Positions 36,366 to 44,497 of a stretch of 64,000 nucleotides of DNA are shown one piece after another. The translations under genes and the position numbers were made by a program. Within the stretch, counting starts at the first letter, position 1. Each line of letters starts with the position of its first letter. The DNA comes from G965247775 sp965247775 (lineage in GTDB: Bacteria; Chloroflexota; Dehalococcoidia; Bin125): positions 2,717,975 through 2,781,974 of the forward strand of contig OZ252031.1 in NCBI GenBank assembly GCA_965247775.1, written 5' to 3'. Below the pieces are notes generated by a model. The model was not told the DNA's origin, did no database searches, and worked only from the letters and a program-made list of their open reading frames with translations.

Positions 36366-37253
36366 TCACCACCCTCGTTGTGCGAGGCGCTCGCTGTCGG
36401 GCAGATCGTCCAGGCTGAGGCCGGGCATGGCGTCGCCCAGGCCGGTCGAGACCTCGGCCAGGATGGCGTCGTCGCTGTAGTGGGTGGTGGCGCGCACGAT
36501 GGCGTCGGCCATGCGCTCCGGCTGGGCGGACTTGAAGATGCCGCTGCCGACGAAGACGCCGTCGGCGCCAAGGCGCATCATCAGGGCGGCATCCGCCGGG
36601 GTGGCGACGCCGCCGGCGGCGAAGTTCACGACGGGGAGGCGGCCTCGGCGCTTGGTCTCGCGGAGAAGGTCCAGCGGGGCGCCGATCTCCTTGGCGAAGG
36701 CGCCCAGCTCGTCGTCATTCAGGCCCTGGAGGCTCCGGATGGCGCCCTGGACGGCACGCATGTGGCGCACGGCCTCGACGATGTTGCCGGTGCCGGCCTC
36801 GCCCTTGGTGCGGATCATGGCGGCGCCCTCGCCGAGACGGCGCAGCGCTTCGCCCAGATCGCGGCAGCCGCAGACGAACGGCACGTCGAAGTCCCACTTA
36901 TTGATGTGGTGCTTTTCGTCGGCCGGGGTGAGGACCTCGGACTCATCGACGTAGTCCACGCCCAAGGCCTCGAGGATGGAGGCTTCGACGAAGTGGCCGA
37001 TGCGGGCCTTGGCCATCACAGGCACGGTCGCGGCGTCGATGATCTCGCGGATCTTGGTGGGGTCGCTCATGCGCGCCACCCCGCCCTGCTGGCGGATATC
37101 GGAGGGGACGCGCTCGAGCGCCATGACCGCGCAGGCGCCGGCCTCTTCGGCGATGCGAGCTTGGCGGGCATCGACGACATCCATGATGACGCCGCCCTTG
37201 AGCATCTCGGCCAACCCGGCCTTGACTGTCTGGGTCCCCGTCTCGACGACCAT
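36366..37253 (-). CDS. pdxS: pyridoxal 5'-phosphate synthase lyase subunit PdxS
   Basis: A 295-residue PLP synthase barrel that condenses ribose 5-phosphate, glyceraldehyde 3-phosphate and ammonia. KAGLAEMLKGGVIMDVV, VMALERVPSDIRQQGGVARM, VMAKARIGHFVEA and DYVDESEVLTPAD (catalytic Lys and Asp blocks), FVCGCRDLGEALRR, and PVVNFAAGGVATPADAALMM are all canonical. ATG 37253 is preceded by GGAGGAGC. With pdxT it gives a complete deoxyxylulose-independent vitamin B6 route. Confidence 0.97.
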   Translation of the reverse strand: MVVETGTQTVKAGLAEMLKGGVIMDVVDARQARIAEEAGACAVMALERVPSDIRQQGGVARMSDPTKIREIIDAATVPVMAKARIGHFVEASILEALGVDYVDESEVLTPADEKHHINKWDFDVPFVCGCRDLGEALRRLGEGAAMIRTKGEAGTGNIVEAVRHMRAVQGAIRSLQGLNDDELGAFAKEIGAPLDLLRETKRRGRLPVVNFAAGGVATPADAALMMRLGADGVFVGSGIFKSAQPERMADAIVRATTHYSDDAILAEVSTGLGDAMPGLSLDDLPDSERLAQRGW

Positions 37254-37374
37254 GGGGCTCCTCCATCGCCGCCGCCGCACGGCCTGCGTCCCAGCCCGAG
37301 CACGCTGGCGGCGCCCGTATTCTATCATCGCGCTCGATGTGACGACCGCCGAGTGGCGTCAAGAAGGGTCGGGT
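37254..37374. promoter_or_regulatory. divergent promoter region between pdxS and a PfkB kinase
   Basis: A 121-base gap between divergent starts. On the minus strand TGATAGAAT (37327-37319) is an extended -10 for pdxS without a clear -35. For the plus-strand gene AAGAAGG lies seven bases before its GTG. No operator repeat is evident. Confidence 0.4.
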
Positions 37375-38574
37375 GTGACGCACGAGACGGTCCTTCTGGG
37401 CCCGCTAACGCGTGACTTCACCCACCAGGACGGCTTGCGGTGGTCCCAGCCCGGCGGCGCTCCCTGGCATGCGGGGCTGGCGCTGCGGGCGACAGGCGGC
37501 CCCGCCGATCGCGTGCAGGCGCTCGCGACGGCGGGGCCGTGGAGTGGGCGGTTCGGGCTGCCAGGGCTCATCGCGCATGGCGTCAGGTGGGCGGGCCGGC
37601 GGCGGGCGCGCGACACGGTCTTCCGCAATCGCTACGCCGCGGCGGGGCGGCGCCAGACACTGCTCGACCGGGCCGCCCCGATCGAGCCGGGGGTGCTGGG
37701 GCACCGGCGACCCGAGGTGGCGGTGCTGTCGGCGCTGATGCCGGACGACATCGCGCCGGCGATTCCGGCGGCGCTGCGGGATCGCGGAACGTTCGTGGGG
37801 GCGGACGCGCAGGGGTTTCTGCGCCGGGTCGATAACCGGGGCCGGGTGCGGACTCAGCCGGCCGATCTCGCCGCCCACCTCCCCGGGGTCGCCGCGGTCA
37901 AGTTCTCCGAGCGGGAGTTGCGCGTGCACGCAGGGCTGGGTGCGGATGAGCCCTGGGCGCCCGCCGCCGCATCGCTGGCGCGGGCGCTGCGCGCGGAGGT
38001 GATCGTGTCGCGGGGGGCGCGGGGCGCGGCCCTGACGCTGGCGGACGCCGCGCGGCCGATCACGGCCCCGGCCCCGCCGCTGGAGGCGAATGCCGACGCG
38101 ACGGGCGCGGGGGACATCCTGCTGGCGACGTACAGCCGTGCTCGCAGCCGGGGCCTGGGTCCGGCCCCCGCCCTGGACCGGGCGGTGCGCGAGACGCACG
38201 CCGTCTTGCGGGGCCGCGGCGGCGCCCACGCCGTGCCGGGTGGCGCCCCCGCGCTGCTGGGGGCGCTCCGCGCCTTGCAGGCGGTGGCCGTCGCGGCGCA
38301 GCGGCGGGCGCGTCGTCGCCCGCTGGCGGGCGATTGCTTCCCGCTGGAGGGGGCGCTGGCCGTGGCGGTGCGGGCGCATCTGCCGGGGCCGCTGCCGCAG
38401 CCGGACGGTGTCGCCGCCCGCGCCGCCGCCCTCGTCAGCGTCTGCTGGGCGCTGTTCAGCATGGGCTGGCCGACCGACGCCGCCCTGTCCCCCCTGGCAC
38501 TGCGGCGGGCCGCGGATGACGCCGCCGGACGCCTGCCGCGGGCGGGTGAGGTGCGGGGCAGGGCGGGCCGCTAG
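37375..38574 (+). CDS. PfkB-family carbohydrate/nucleoside kinase
   Basis: A 399-residue protein. The first about 280 residues follow the ribokinase pattern: VLLGPLTRDFT, QPGGAPWHAGLALRATG (substrate/N-terminal signature), VKFSERELRVHAG, IVSRGARGAALTL and DATGAGDILLATY with the anion-hole GAGD and catalytic Asp. About 110 extra C-terminal residues, rich in Ala and Arg, have no family I recognise. GTG 37375 has AAGAAGG upstream. Substrate unknown; divergence from pdxS hints at, but does not show, a vitamin B6 link. Confidence 0.78.
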   Translation: MTHETVLLGPLTRDFTHQDGLRWSQPGGAPWHAGLALRATGGPADRVQALATAGPWSGRFGLPGLIAHGVRWAGRRRARDTVFRNRYAAAGRRQTLLDRAAPIEPGVLGHRRPEVAVLSALMPDDIAPAIPAALRDRGTFVGADAQGFLRRVDNRGRVRTQPADLAAHLPGVAAVKFSERELRVHAGLGADEPWAPAAASLARALRAEVIVSRGARGAALTLADAARPITAPAPPLEANADATGAGDILLATYSRARSRGLGPAPALDRAVRETHAVLRGRGGAHAVPGGAPALLGALRALQAVAVAAQRRARRRPLAGDCFPLEGALAVAVRAHLPGPLPQPDGVAARAAALVSVCWALFSMGWPTDAALSPLALRRAADDAAGRLPRAGEVRGRAGR

Positions 38575-38583
38575 GGTGACGCC

Positions 38584-39156
38584 GTGCTGATCGGACTGAT
38601 CTCGGACACGCACATTCCGGAGGCGGGGCCGGAGCTGTGGCCGCAGGCGTACGAGCGCCTGCGCGGCGTGGACTTGATCCTGCACGCTGGGGACATCCAC
38701 GTGTTGGAGGTGATCGACCGGCTGGAGCGCATCGCGCCGATCTACGTGGCGCGGGGCAACGGCGACGACGGCGGCGCGGGCCGTCCCGTGGTGGCGGAGG
38801 ATCCACGCTTGCGGGAGGCCTGGGCGCTGGAGATCGCGGGCTTCCGCGTGGGGCTGACGCACGACATCGCGCTGCCGGAGTGGCCGCCGCGGCGCACGAT
38901 CCACACCGTCATGCAGCACTATTTCGGGGGGCCGCAGCACATCGTGGTGCACGGCGATACGCATGTCGCGAGCGTTGAGACGCTGCGGGGTGTGCTGCTG
39001 GTCAATCCGGGCAGTCCGATGTTCCCGCGCAACCTCGACACGCGCCGGGGGACGCTGGGGTTCCTCGAACTCGAGGCCGGCCGCGCGCGCGCCTGGCTGG
39101 AGCAGCTGGACGAGGAGGGATCGCACGTGGTGGCGGCCCAGCCCCGCTACATCTGA
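38584..39156 (+). CDS. YfcE/MJ0936-type metallophosphoesterase
   Basis: A 190-residue calcineurin-like phosphodiesterase. Metal-binding motifs appear in order: GLISDTHIPE, ILHAGDIH, ARGNGD, and the late VVHGDTHVA followed by LLVNPGSPMFPR. Members hydrolyse phosphodiesters such as bis-pNPP or 2',3'-cAMP; the native substrate is unsettled. It starts at GTG, 9 bases after the kinase. Confidence 0.9.
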   Translation: MLIGLISDTHIPEAGPELWPQAYERLRGVDLILHAGDIHVLEVIDRLERIAPIYVARGNGDDGGAGRPVVAEDPRLREAWALEIAGFRVGLTHDIALPEWPPRRTIHTVMQHYFGGPQHIVVHGDTHVASVETLRGVLLVNPGSPMFPRNLDTRRGTLGFLELEAGRARAWLEQLDEEGSHVVAAQPRYI

Positions 39157-39283
39157 ACAGCACCCCAAGCCGGCGTCCTTCGTCGGGCGGGGGCGCGGGC
39201 GCGTAGCCGCCGGTCCGGCGGGCGTCTATGCTGCCGGTGGCTTCACGCGAGACGGCGCTCGGCCGGCGCGGAGAGGTAGCGCG

Positions 39284-39739
39284 GTGGCGTCCGGTCTGAC
39301 CATTGTTGTGCCCTACGATCGCTCCCCGGCGGGTCTGCGGGGCCTGGAGACCGCGTTCCGCCTGGCGAAGAGCGAGAAGAACTCGCGCGTGCACGCGATC
39401 TACGTGGTGGTGGTGGACCGGCGCATGCCCCTGGACGTTGACCTGCCGAAGGAGTCGGAGCGCGGCGAGCACTGCCTGGCGGAGGCGGAGACGATGGCGC
39501 GACGGCACACGGTCAAGGCCCAGGGCGACATTCTGCAGGCGCGCGACGCCGGCCACGCCATCGTCGATGAGGCGCTGGAGCTGGGGGCGGATGCGATCGT
39601 GCTGGGGGTGGCGCGCAGCGGCCGCGAAGCGCAGGCGCTGGACCTGGGCAAGACGTCGGAATACATCCTGCGGCACGCCCCCTGCGAGGTGATCCTCGTC
39701 CGCAACAGCGCCGGCGTGCGGGGCAACGGGGCGGGGTGA
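39284..39739 (+). CDS. universal stress protein (UspA family)
   Basis: A 151-residue single-domain Usp. It opens LTIVVPYDRSPAGLRGLETAFRLA and ends with HAPCEVILVRNS, the usual final strand. The ATP-binding G-x2-G-x9-G(S/T) motif is incomplete: the corresponding region reads LGVARSGREAQALDLGKTSEYIL, so nucleotide binding is doubtful. GTG 39284 follows GAGAGG. It is followed after four bases by two TrkA-type genes, suggesting a small unit linked to ion or turgor control. Confidence 0.8.
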   Translation: MASGLTIVVPYDRSPAGLRGLETAFRLAKSEKNSRVHAIYVVVVDRRMPLDVDLPKESERGEHCLAEAETMARRHTVKAQGDILQARDAGHAIVDEALELGADAIVLGVARSGREAQALDLGKTSEYILRHAPCEVILVRNSAGVRGNGAG

Positions 39740-39743
39740 GGCC

Positions 39744-40148
39744 GTGCAGATCGTGATCATGGGCTGCGGCCGCGTGGGCGCCCGGATCGCGGTGCAGTTG
39801 GAGGCGGAGGGCCACGAGGTTGCCGTGATCGATTTCGAGCCGGACGCGTTCCGCCTGCTGCCGCCGAGCTTCCGCGGCCGCACGGTGGTGGGGAACGGGG
39901 TGGACGTGGATGTGCAGCGCGAGGCCGGGTCCGCCGCCGCGGACATCTTCATGGCGCTGGCCAACGGCGACAACCGCAACGCGATGGCCGCGCAGGTGGC
40001 GAAGCATCTGCTCGGCGTGCAGCGGGTGGTGGCGCGCATCTTCGATCCGGAGCGGGCGGAGGTGTATCGGGAGCTGGGCGTGGAGGCCGTCAATCCGACC
40101 GTCGCCGTGACCGACCTGGTCCGCGCCGCGGCGTTCGGGACCGGCTGA
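39744..40148 (+). CDS. TrkA-N (RCK) NAD-binding protein, single domain
   Basis: A 134-residue Rossmann-type RCK domain: VIMGCGRVGARIAVQLEAEGHEVAVID, then VVGNGVD and ADIFMALANGDNRNAMAAQVAK. It has no C-terminal TrkA-C domain. Such proteins gate potassium transporters in response to nucleotides. The GTG start lies four bases after uspA and its stop overlaps the next start (TGATG). Confidence 0.88.
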   Translation: MQIVIMGCGRVGARIAVQLEAEGHEVAVIDFEPDAFRLLPPSFRGRTVVGNGVDVDVQREAGSAAADIFMALANGDNRNAMAAQVAKHLLGVQRVVARIFDPERAEVYRELGVEAVNPTVAVTDLVRAAAFGTG

Positions 40149-40813
40149 TGTACATCGTCGTCGTGGGGGGTGGCAAGGTGGGGGCGCAAACGGCGCGCGA
40201 GCTGATCGCGTTCGGGCACGAGGTCACCGTGGTGGAGCGGGACGCGACGCGAGTGAACGAACTCAACGAGGAGCTGGGCGAGATCGCGATCGTGGGGGAC
40301 GGGACGGAGGTCGCGATCCAGAGCGAGGCGGGACTCAACCGCGCCGATCTGATCGTGGCGACGACGGGGCGCGACGAGGCCAACCTGGCCGTCGCGCAGG
40401 TGGCCAAAACCCGCTTCCGCACGCCACGAGTGATCGCGCGCATCAACTATCCGAAGAACGAAGAGATCTTCCGGGCCCTGGGGGTGGACATCACCGTCTC
40501 GGCGACGACCGCGATCATGTCTCAGATCGAACAGGCGCTGCCGACCTCGCCGCTGATTCACCTCCTGGAGTTGTACGGCAGCCCCTTCGAGTTGGTGGAG
40601 GTGGTGGTCGCGAAGGAGGCCTCGACCGTGGGGCGGCGGGTGGGCGAGTTGCCCTTGCCGCCACGGGCGTTGTTGCCGCTGGTGGTGCACGCCGACGGGA
40701 CGCCGGAGGTTCCCGGCGGCGACACCGTGCTCACGGCCGGCGCCGTCGTGCTGGCGGTGACCTTGCCGGAGCACGAGGCGGCCCTGCGACGCGCGCTCAC
40801 CGACGGGGACTGA
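40148..40813 (+). CDS. TrkA/KtrA-type potassium uptake regulator
   Basis: A 221-residue protein with both RCK subdomains: YIVVVGGGKVGAQTARELIAFGHEVTVVERD (NAD-binding), IVGDGTEVAIQSEAGLNRADLIVATTGRDEANL, and a C-terminal TrkA-C domain (VAKEASTVGRRVGELPLPPRA...GAVVLAV). It is paired with the preceding single-domain protein. No TrkH/KtrB membrane subunit is found in the window. Confidence 0.88.
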   Translation: MYIVVVGGGKVGAQTARELIAFGHEVTVVERDATRVNELNEELGEIAIVGDGTEVAIQSEAGLNRADLIVATTGRDEANLAVAQVAKTRFRTPRVIARINYPKNEEIFRALGVDITVSATTAIMSQIEQALPTSPLIHLLELYGSPFELVEVVVAKEASTVGRRVGELPLPPRALLPLVVHADGTPEVPGGDTVLTAGAVVLAVTLPEHEAALRRALTDGD

Positions 40814-40815
40814 GC

Positions 40816-41664
40816 ATGCAGCGGCGCCTGGCCTTCCTGGGCCCGCGCGGCACCTATTCCGAGGCTGCCGCCCTGCGCCACGACGCCGGCGCCACGCTCG
40901 TCGCCGCGGAATCGATCACGGCCGTGACCCAGTTCGTGCTGCGGGGGGAGGCGGAGGCCGCGATCGTGCCCATTGAGAATTCGCTTCAGGGGGCAGTCAC
41001 GGAGACGGTGGATCTGCTGGTGCATTCGCTGCCGCTGCGCATTCGGGCGGAGGTCGTGATGCCGGTGGTGGCGGCGCTGATCTTGCGTCCGGGGGCCAGC
41101 CTGTCGGGGGTGCGGACCGTCTACTCGCACCCGCAGGCGCTGGCGCAGAGCCGCCGCTACCTGCAGGCGACGCTGCCGGACGCGCAGCAGGTGGCGACCC
41201 TCTCCACGGCGCAGGCCGTGGAGCGGGCGATGCACGAGGAGGGCGCGGCCGCGGTCGCGCCGCCGCGGGCGGCGGAGCTGTTCGGCGCCGCGATCCACGC
41301 CACGGGGGTCCAGGACGACCCGCGCAATAGCACCCGCTTCGTGGTGCTCGCGGGGGAGGACGCGGCGCCCAGCGGGGACGACAAGACATCGATCGTGTTC
41401 AACGTGGACGATCGTGCGGGCGCGCTGGTCCGAGTCATGCAGCGCTTCGCCGCGGCGGGCATCAACCTGACGAAGATCGAGTCGCGCCCGGCCCGGGAGA
41501 CGCTGGGGGTCTACGTCTTCCTTCTGGATTGCCAGGGGCACCGGCTGGATGCGCCGCTGCGGGATGTGCTGGCGGCGGCGGAGGCGGATTGTCGCTGGCT
41601 GAAGATCTTGGGCTCCTACCCCCACGATCGGAGCCCGGGCGCGAGCGGGGCCGGCGGAGCCTAA
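40816..41664 (+). CDS. pheA: prephenate dehydratase
   Basis: A 282-residue monofunctional prephenate dehydratase of phenylalanine synthesis. The catalytic domain has RLAFLGPRGTYSEAAAL, IVPIENSLQGAVTETVDLL and the essential DDPRNSTRFVVLA (TRF motif). The C-terminal ACT domain (from about residue 190) has IVFNVDDRAGALVRVMQRFAAAGINLTKIESRP, which binds phenylalanine for feedback inhibition. The start is two bases after the TrkA stop. Confidence 0.95.
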   Translation: MQRRLAFLGPRGTYSEAAALRHDAGATLVAAESITAVTQFVLRGEAEAAIVPIENSLQGAVTETVDLLVHSLPLRIRAEVVMPVVAALILRPGASLSGVRTVYSHPQALAQSRRYLQATLPDAQQVATLSTAQAVERAMHEEGAAAVAPPRAAELFGAAIHATGVQDDPRNSTRFVVLAGEDAAPSGDDKTSIVFNVDDRAGALVRVMQRFAAAGINLTKIESRPARETLGVYVFLLDCQGHRLDAPLRDVLAAAEADCRWLKILGSYPHDRSPGASGAGGA

Positions 41665-41665
41665 G

Positions 41666-42487
41666 GTGCCCGAGGTTCCGGATCTGGTCAACGTCTGCGC
41701 TGTCCTGAACCGCACCCTGCCGGGCGCGCGGGTGGTGGGGGTGGAGCTGCTGCAGCCGATCGTGGTGCGGGTGGCGCGGGAGGAGTTCACGACGCGCCTG
41801 AGGGGCGCGGCCTTCGGTGAGGTGCGGCGGCAAGGCAAGTTCCTGCTCTTCGCGCTGGATGGCGGCGACGTGCTGGTGGTCAACGCCATGCTGGTGGGCC
41901 GCTTCCAGTACGTGGTGGCGGGCGTGAAACGGCGGGGTCGTACGTGCTTCGTGCTCCGGCTCTCGAACGGGCGGGAGTTGCGCTACCTGGATCAGCGCCT
42001 GATGGGCAAGGTCTATCTCGTGGTGGCCGGGGCGTGGGAGACGGTGCCGCAGCTGGGGGAGATGGGACCGGACGTGCTGGATCCGGCGCTGACGGAAGAC
42101 GCCTTCTTGGAGCGCTTGCGCGCCTACCGGGGTCAGGTGAAGAACGTGCTGGTGAACGCGAAGTTCATCGCCGGGATCGGCAACGCCTACGCGGACGAGA
42201 TCCTCTTCGTGGCGGGCGTCCATCCCTTTACGAAGGTCAGCGCCCTGGACGAGGGGCGCCGCCGGGAGCTGTACCGGGCGATCCAGGCCGTCCTGGAGTG
42301 GGCGGTCCCCATCGTTGCCGAGCGCATGGGTGACGACACCGACGAGAAACCGCGCGACTTCCTGCGGGTGCACCGCAAGGGGGGCGAGCCCTGCCCGAGC
42401 TGTGGTACGGCGATCTCAGAAGTCAGTCCCAACAGGCGGGTGACGTCGTTCTGCCGGCGCTGCCAGCCGGAGACGGCGCGGGGCTAG
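41666..42487 (+). CDS. Fpg/Nei family DNA glycosylase
   Basis: A 273-residue formamidopyrimidine-DNA glycosylase-like protein. It begins with Met-Pro-Glu (MPEVPDL), so the Pro nucleophile and Glu are in place, though the rest of the PELPEVE signature has drifted. A conserved Lys lies in RRQGKFLLFAL, NAKFIAGIGNAYADEILF is the H2TH region, and the zinc finger is CPSCG...FCRRCQ (C-x2-C-x16-C-x2-C). The divergent N-terminus may mean a Nei-like rather than MutM specificity. It ends in CTAG shared with the HNH gene. Confidence 0.85.
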   Translation: MPEVPDLVNVCAVLNRTLPGARVVGVELLQPIVVRVAREEFTTRLRGAAFGEVRRQGKFLLFALDGGDVLVVNAMLVGRFQYVVAGVKRRGRTCFVLRLSNGRELRYLDQRLMGKVYLVVAGAWETVPQLGEMGPDVLDPALTEDAFLERLRAYRGQVKNVLVNAKFIAGIGNAYADEILFVAGVHPFTKVSALDEGRRRELYRAIQAVLEWAVPIVAERMGDDTDEKPRDFLRVHRKGGEPCPSCGTAISEVSPNRRVTSFCRRCQPETARG

Positions 42488-43038
42488 TGGGCCGCGAGCA
42501 GGGGCCGGCGGGCGCCGTGCTCGGCGTTGGCGCCGGGGAAGAACGGGTGCCAGCCGGGATGCTGCTCCAGATAGCGCCAGAAGACGGCGGCCAGCGAGGC
42601 GCGAGGCCGGCCGGGGCGCTTGCGCAGCCGCATGCGCGCCTCGTCCGGAGTGCGGCCGGCTTTGCGGTGATTGCAGGGCGTGCAGGCGGAAACCAGATTC
42701 TCCCAGGTGTGCCGGCCGCCGCGATGGCGCGGCAGCACATGGTCCAGGGTGAGGTCGTGGGTGCGCAGCCCGCAGTACTGGCAGGCGAAGCCGTCGCGGG
42801 CGAAGACCTCGCGCCGCGAGAGGCGGGCGACGGGGCGGGGCCGCTTGATGTAGTAGACCATGCGGATCACGCTGGGCACGCGGAAGGCCCGTGCGACGGA
42901 GCGCAGCAGGCGCTCGGACTCCTCCACGATCTCCGCCTTGCCGCGATCGAGCAAGGTGAAGGCGCGGCGCGCGTTGCAGACGTTGAGGGGCTCGTAGTTT
43001 TGGTTGAGCACTAGCACCGAGACGCCGACACTGCTCAT
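42484..43038 (-). CDS. HNH endonuclease family protein
   Basis: A 184-residue protein of the common chromosomal HNH class. The N-terminus VLVLNQNYEPLNVCNARRAF is typical. The HNH core has CQYCG, LDHVLPRHRGGRHTWENLVSAC and CNHRKAGRTP with both zinc Cys pairs and the His-Asn-His set. ATG 43038 has GGGAG upstream. These proteins occur widely outside mobile elements; their biological target is unknown. Confidence 0.88.
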   Translation of the reverse strand: MSSVGVSVLVLNQNYEPLNVCNARRAFTLLDRGKAEIVEESERLLRSVARAFRVPSVIRMVYYIKRPRPVARLSRREVFARDGFACQYCGLRTHDLTLDHVLPRHRGGRHTWENLVSACTPCNHRKAGRTPDEARMRLRKRPGRPRASLAAVFWRYLEQHPGWHPFFPGANAEHGARRPLLAAH

Positions 43039-43140
43039 CAGGCGGACTCCCAGGACACGCCGGCGAGCCGCCCAGGCCACGGCGCCGGTCGGCGTTATGC
43101 TACCAAACCGCGCGGGGGCGCGCCCGGCGGGGGTGGGGCG

Positions 43141-43641
43141 TCAGGCGGGGAAGTCGCGCAGGGCTGAGTCGAACTCGCCCGGCAGCAGCGCACCAACCAC
43201 GGGGGCGGAGTCCAGGAAGAACGCGCCGATGACGGAGTCGGCGATGGCGCTGTCGATCCCCAGGGCCGGCTGGAGTACGAAGATCACCGTGATCGCCTGC
43301 ACGATGAGGATGCCCTTGGCGAAGCCGAAGAGCGCGCCGGCGGCGCGGTCGGCCCAGCCCAGCATGAGCAGGCTGGCGGTGGTGCGGAGGAGCATGGAGA
43401 TCACCCAGCCGCCGACGGCGACGATGGCGAAGATGAGGAGGAAAGCGATGATGCGAGTGCCGGTCTCGTCATCGATGAAGATCTGCAGGTTGTCCGCGAG
43501 GTTGTCGTGGAAGAGCCCCGCCAGCACCACGCCCAGCAGCACAGCGGCCAGGCCCACCGTCTCGCGAATGAATCCGCTGAGGTAGGCCGCCACCGTGAAC
43601 CAGGCGACGACGGCGATGATGAGGAAGTCCAGCCAGTTCAC
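43141..43641 (-). CDS. CvpA family membrane protein
   Basis: A 166-residue membrane protein beginning VNWLDFLIIAVVAWFTVAAYLSG, as in CvpA homologues, with three further helices (VGLAAVLLGVVLAGLF, IIAFLLIFAIVAVGGW, and the region from LFGFAKGILIVQAITVIFVL). CvpA proteins are linked to colicin V export and envelope integrity in other bacteria. GTG 43641 is chosen by homology; an in-frame ATG at 43692 would add 17 residues. Confidence 0.8.
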   Translation of the reverse strand: MNWLDFLIIAVVAWFTVAAYLSGFIRETVGLAAVLLGVVLAGLFHDNLADNLQIFIDDETGTRIIAFLLIFAIVAVGGWVISMLLRTTASLLMLGWADRAAGALFGFAKGILIVQAITVIFVLQPALGIDSAIADSVIGAFFLDSAPVVGALLPGEFDSALRDFPA

Positions 43642-43735
43642 GATGTCCCGCCGACGGTCCCCCACCCCGGCCGCCGCGCCGTACTCTAGCATTGCGGCGG
43701 CGTGGGGCGAGACAGCGGCGATACGGAGGCGCGCC

Positions 43736-44497
43736 CTGGAACGGCAGACGTTGCGGGCTCTGCTGGAGGCGGTCGCGGAGGGGCGGGTGTCCCTGGCGGA
43801 GGCGGAGACGCGGCTCGCCGGTTTCCCCATGGAGGACCTGGGCTTCGCCCGGCTGGATCACCAACGCCCTCTGCGCGACACCCTGCCGGAGGTCATCCTG
43901 GCGCAGGGCAAGACGCCGCAGGAGTGCGGCCGCCTGGCGGAACGGATCGTGGCGCAGGGCGACCGCTTGCTCGTGACGCGGGCGGATCCGGCGCAGGCCG
44001 CCGCCGTCCGGGAGGCCGTGCCGGAGGCTCGCTATCACGAGCGCGCGCGCTGTCTCAGTTGGCGCCCGGGCCCCACGCTCGCCCTGCGCGGCGTACTGAT
44101 TTGCAGCGCCGGCACGGCTGACGCGTCGGTGGCGGAGGAGGCCGCCGTGACCGCAGAGATGATGGACTGTGCCCCGGAGCGCATCGCCGACGTGGGGGTG
44201 GCGGGCTTGCATCGCGTGCTGGCGGAGGCGCCGCGGCTGCGGGCGGCGCGCGTGATCGTGGTGGTGGCGGGGATGGATGGGGCGCTGCCCAGCGTAGTGG
44301 CGGGGCTGACGAGCGTGCCGGTGGTCGCGGTGCCCACGTCGCAGGGGTACGGCGCCGCCTTTGAGGGGCTGGCGCCGCTGCTGGCGATGTTGAACGCCTG
44401 CGCCCCCGGGGTGAGCGTGGTGAACATCGACAACGGCTTCGGCGCGGGCTACCTGGCGGCCACGATCGCGCGCGCCACGGCCGCGCAGGAGCGATGA
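43736..44497 (+). CDS. larB: LarB-like nickel-pincer cofactor biosynthesis carboxylase
   Basis: About 253 residues, related to PurE. The C-terminal half shows LICSAGTADASVAEEAAVTAEM, DVGVAGLHR, IVVVAGMDGALPSVVAGL and VPVVAVPTSQGYGAAFEGLAPLLAMLN. LarB carboxylates and hydrolyses nicotinate adenine dinucleotide in the pincer cofactor pathway. No ATG or GTG is available near the N-terminus. CTG at 43736 sits six bases after a perfect GGAGG, so a CTG start is proposed; TTG at 43751 is the alternative. ATGA overlap with larC supports joint translation. Confidence 0.85.
   Translation: MERQTLRALLEAVAEGRVSLAEAETRLAGFPMEDLGFARLDHQRPLRDTLPEVILAQGKTPQECGRLAERIVAQGDRLLVTRADPAQAAAVREAVPEARYHERARCLSWRPGPTLALRGVLICSAGTADASVAEEAAVTAEMMDCAPERIADVGVAGLHRVLAEAPRLRAARVIVVVAGMDGALPSVVAGLTSVPVVAVPTSQGYGAAFEGLAPLLAMLNACAPGVSVVNIDNGFGAGYLAATIARATAAQER

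Noticed and set aside
42484..43038. HNH gene as a sign of a mobile element or restriction system
   Set aside because: It is the common chromosomal HNH type, has no methyltransferase, integrase or repeat next to it and sits among housekeeping genes.
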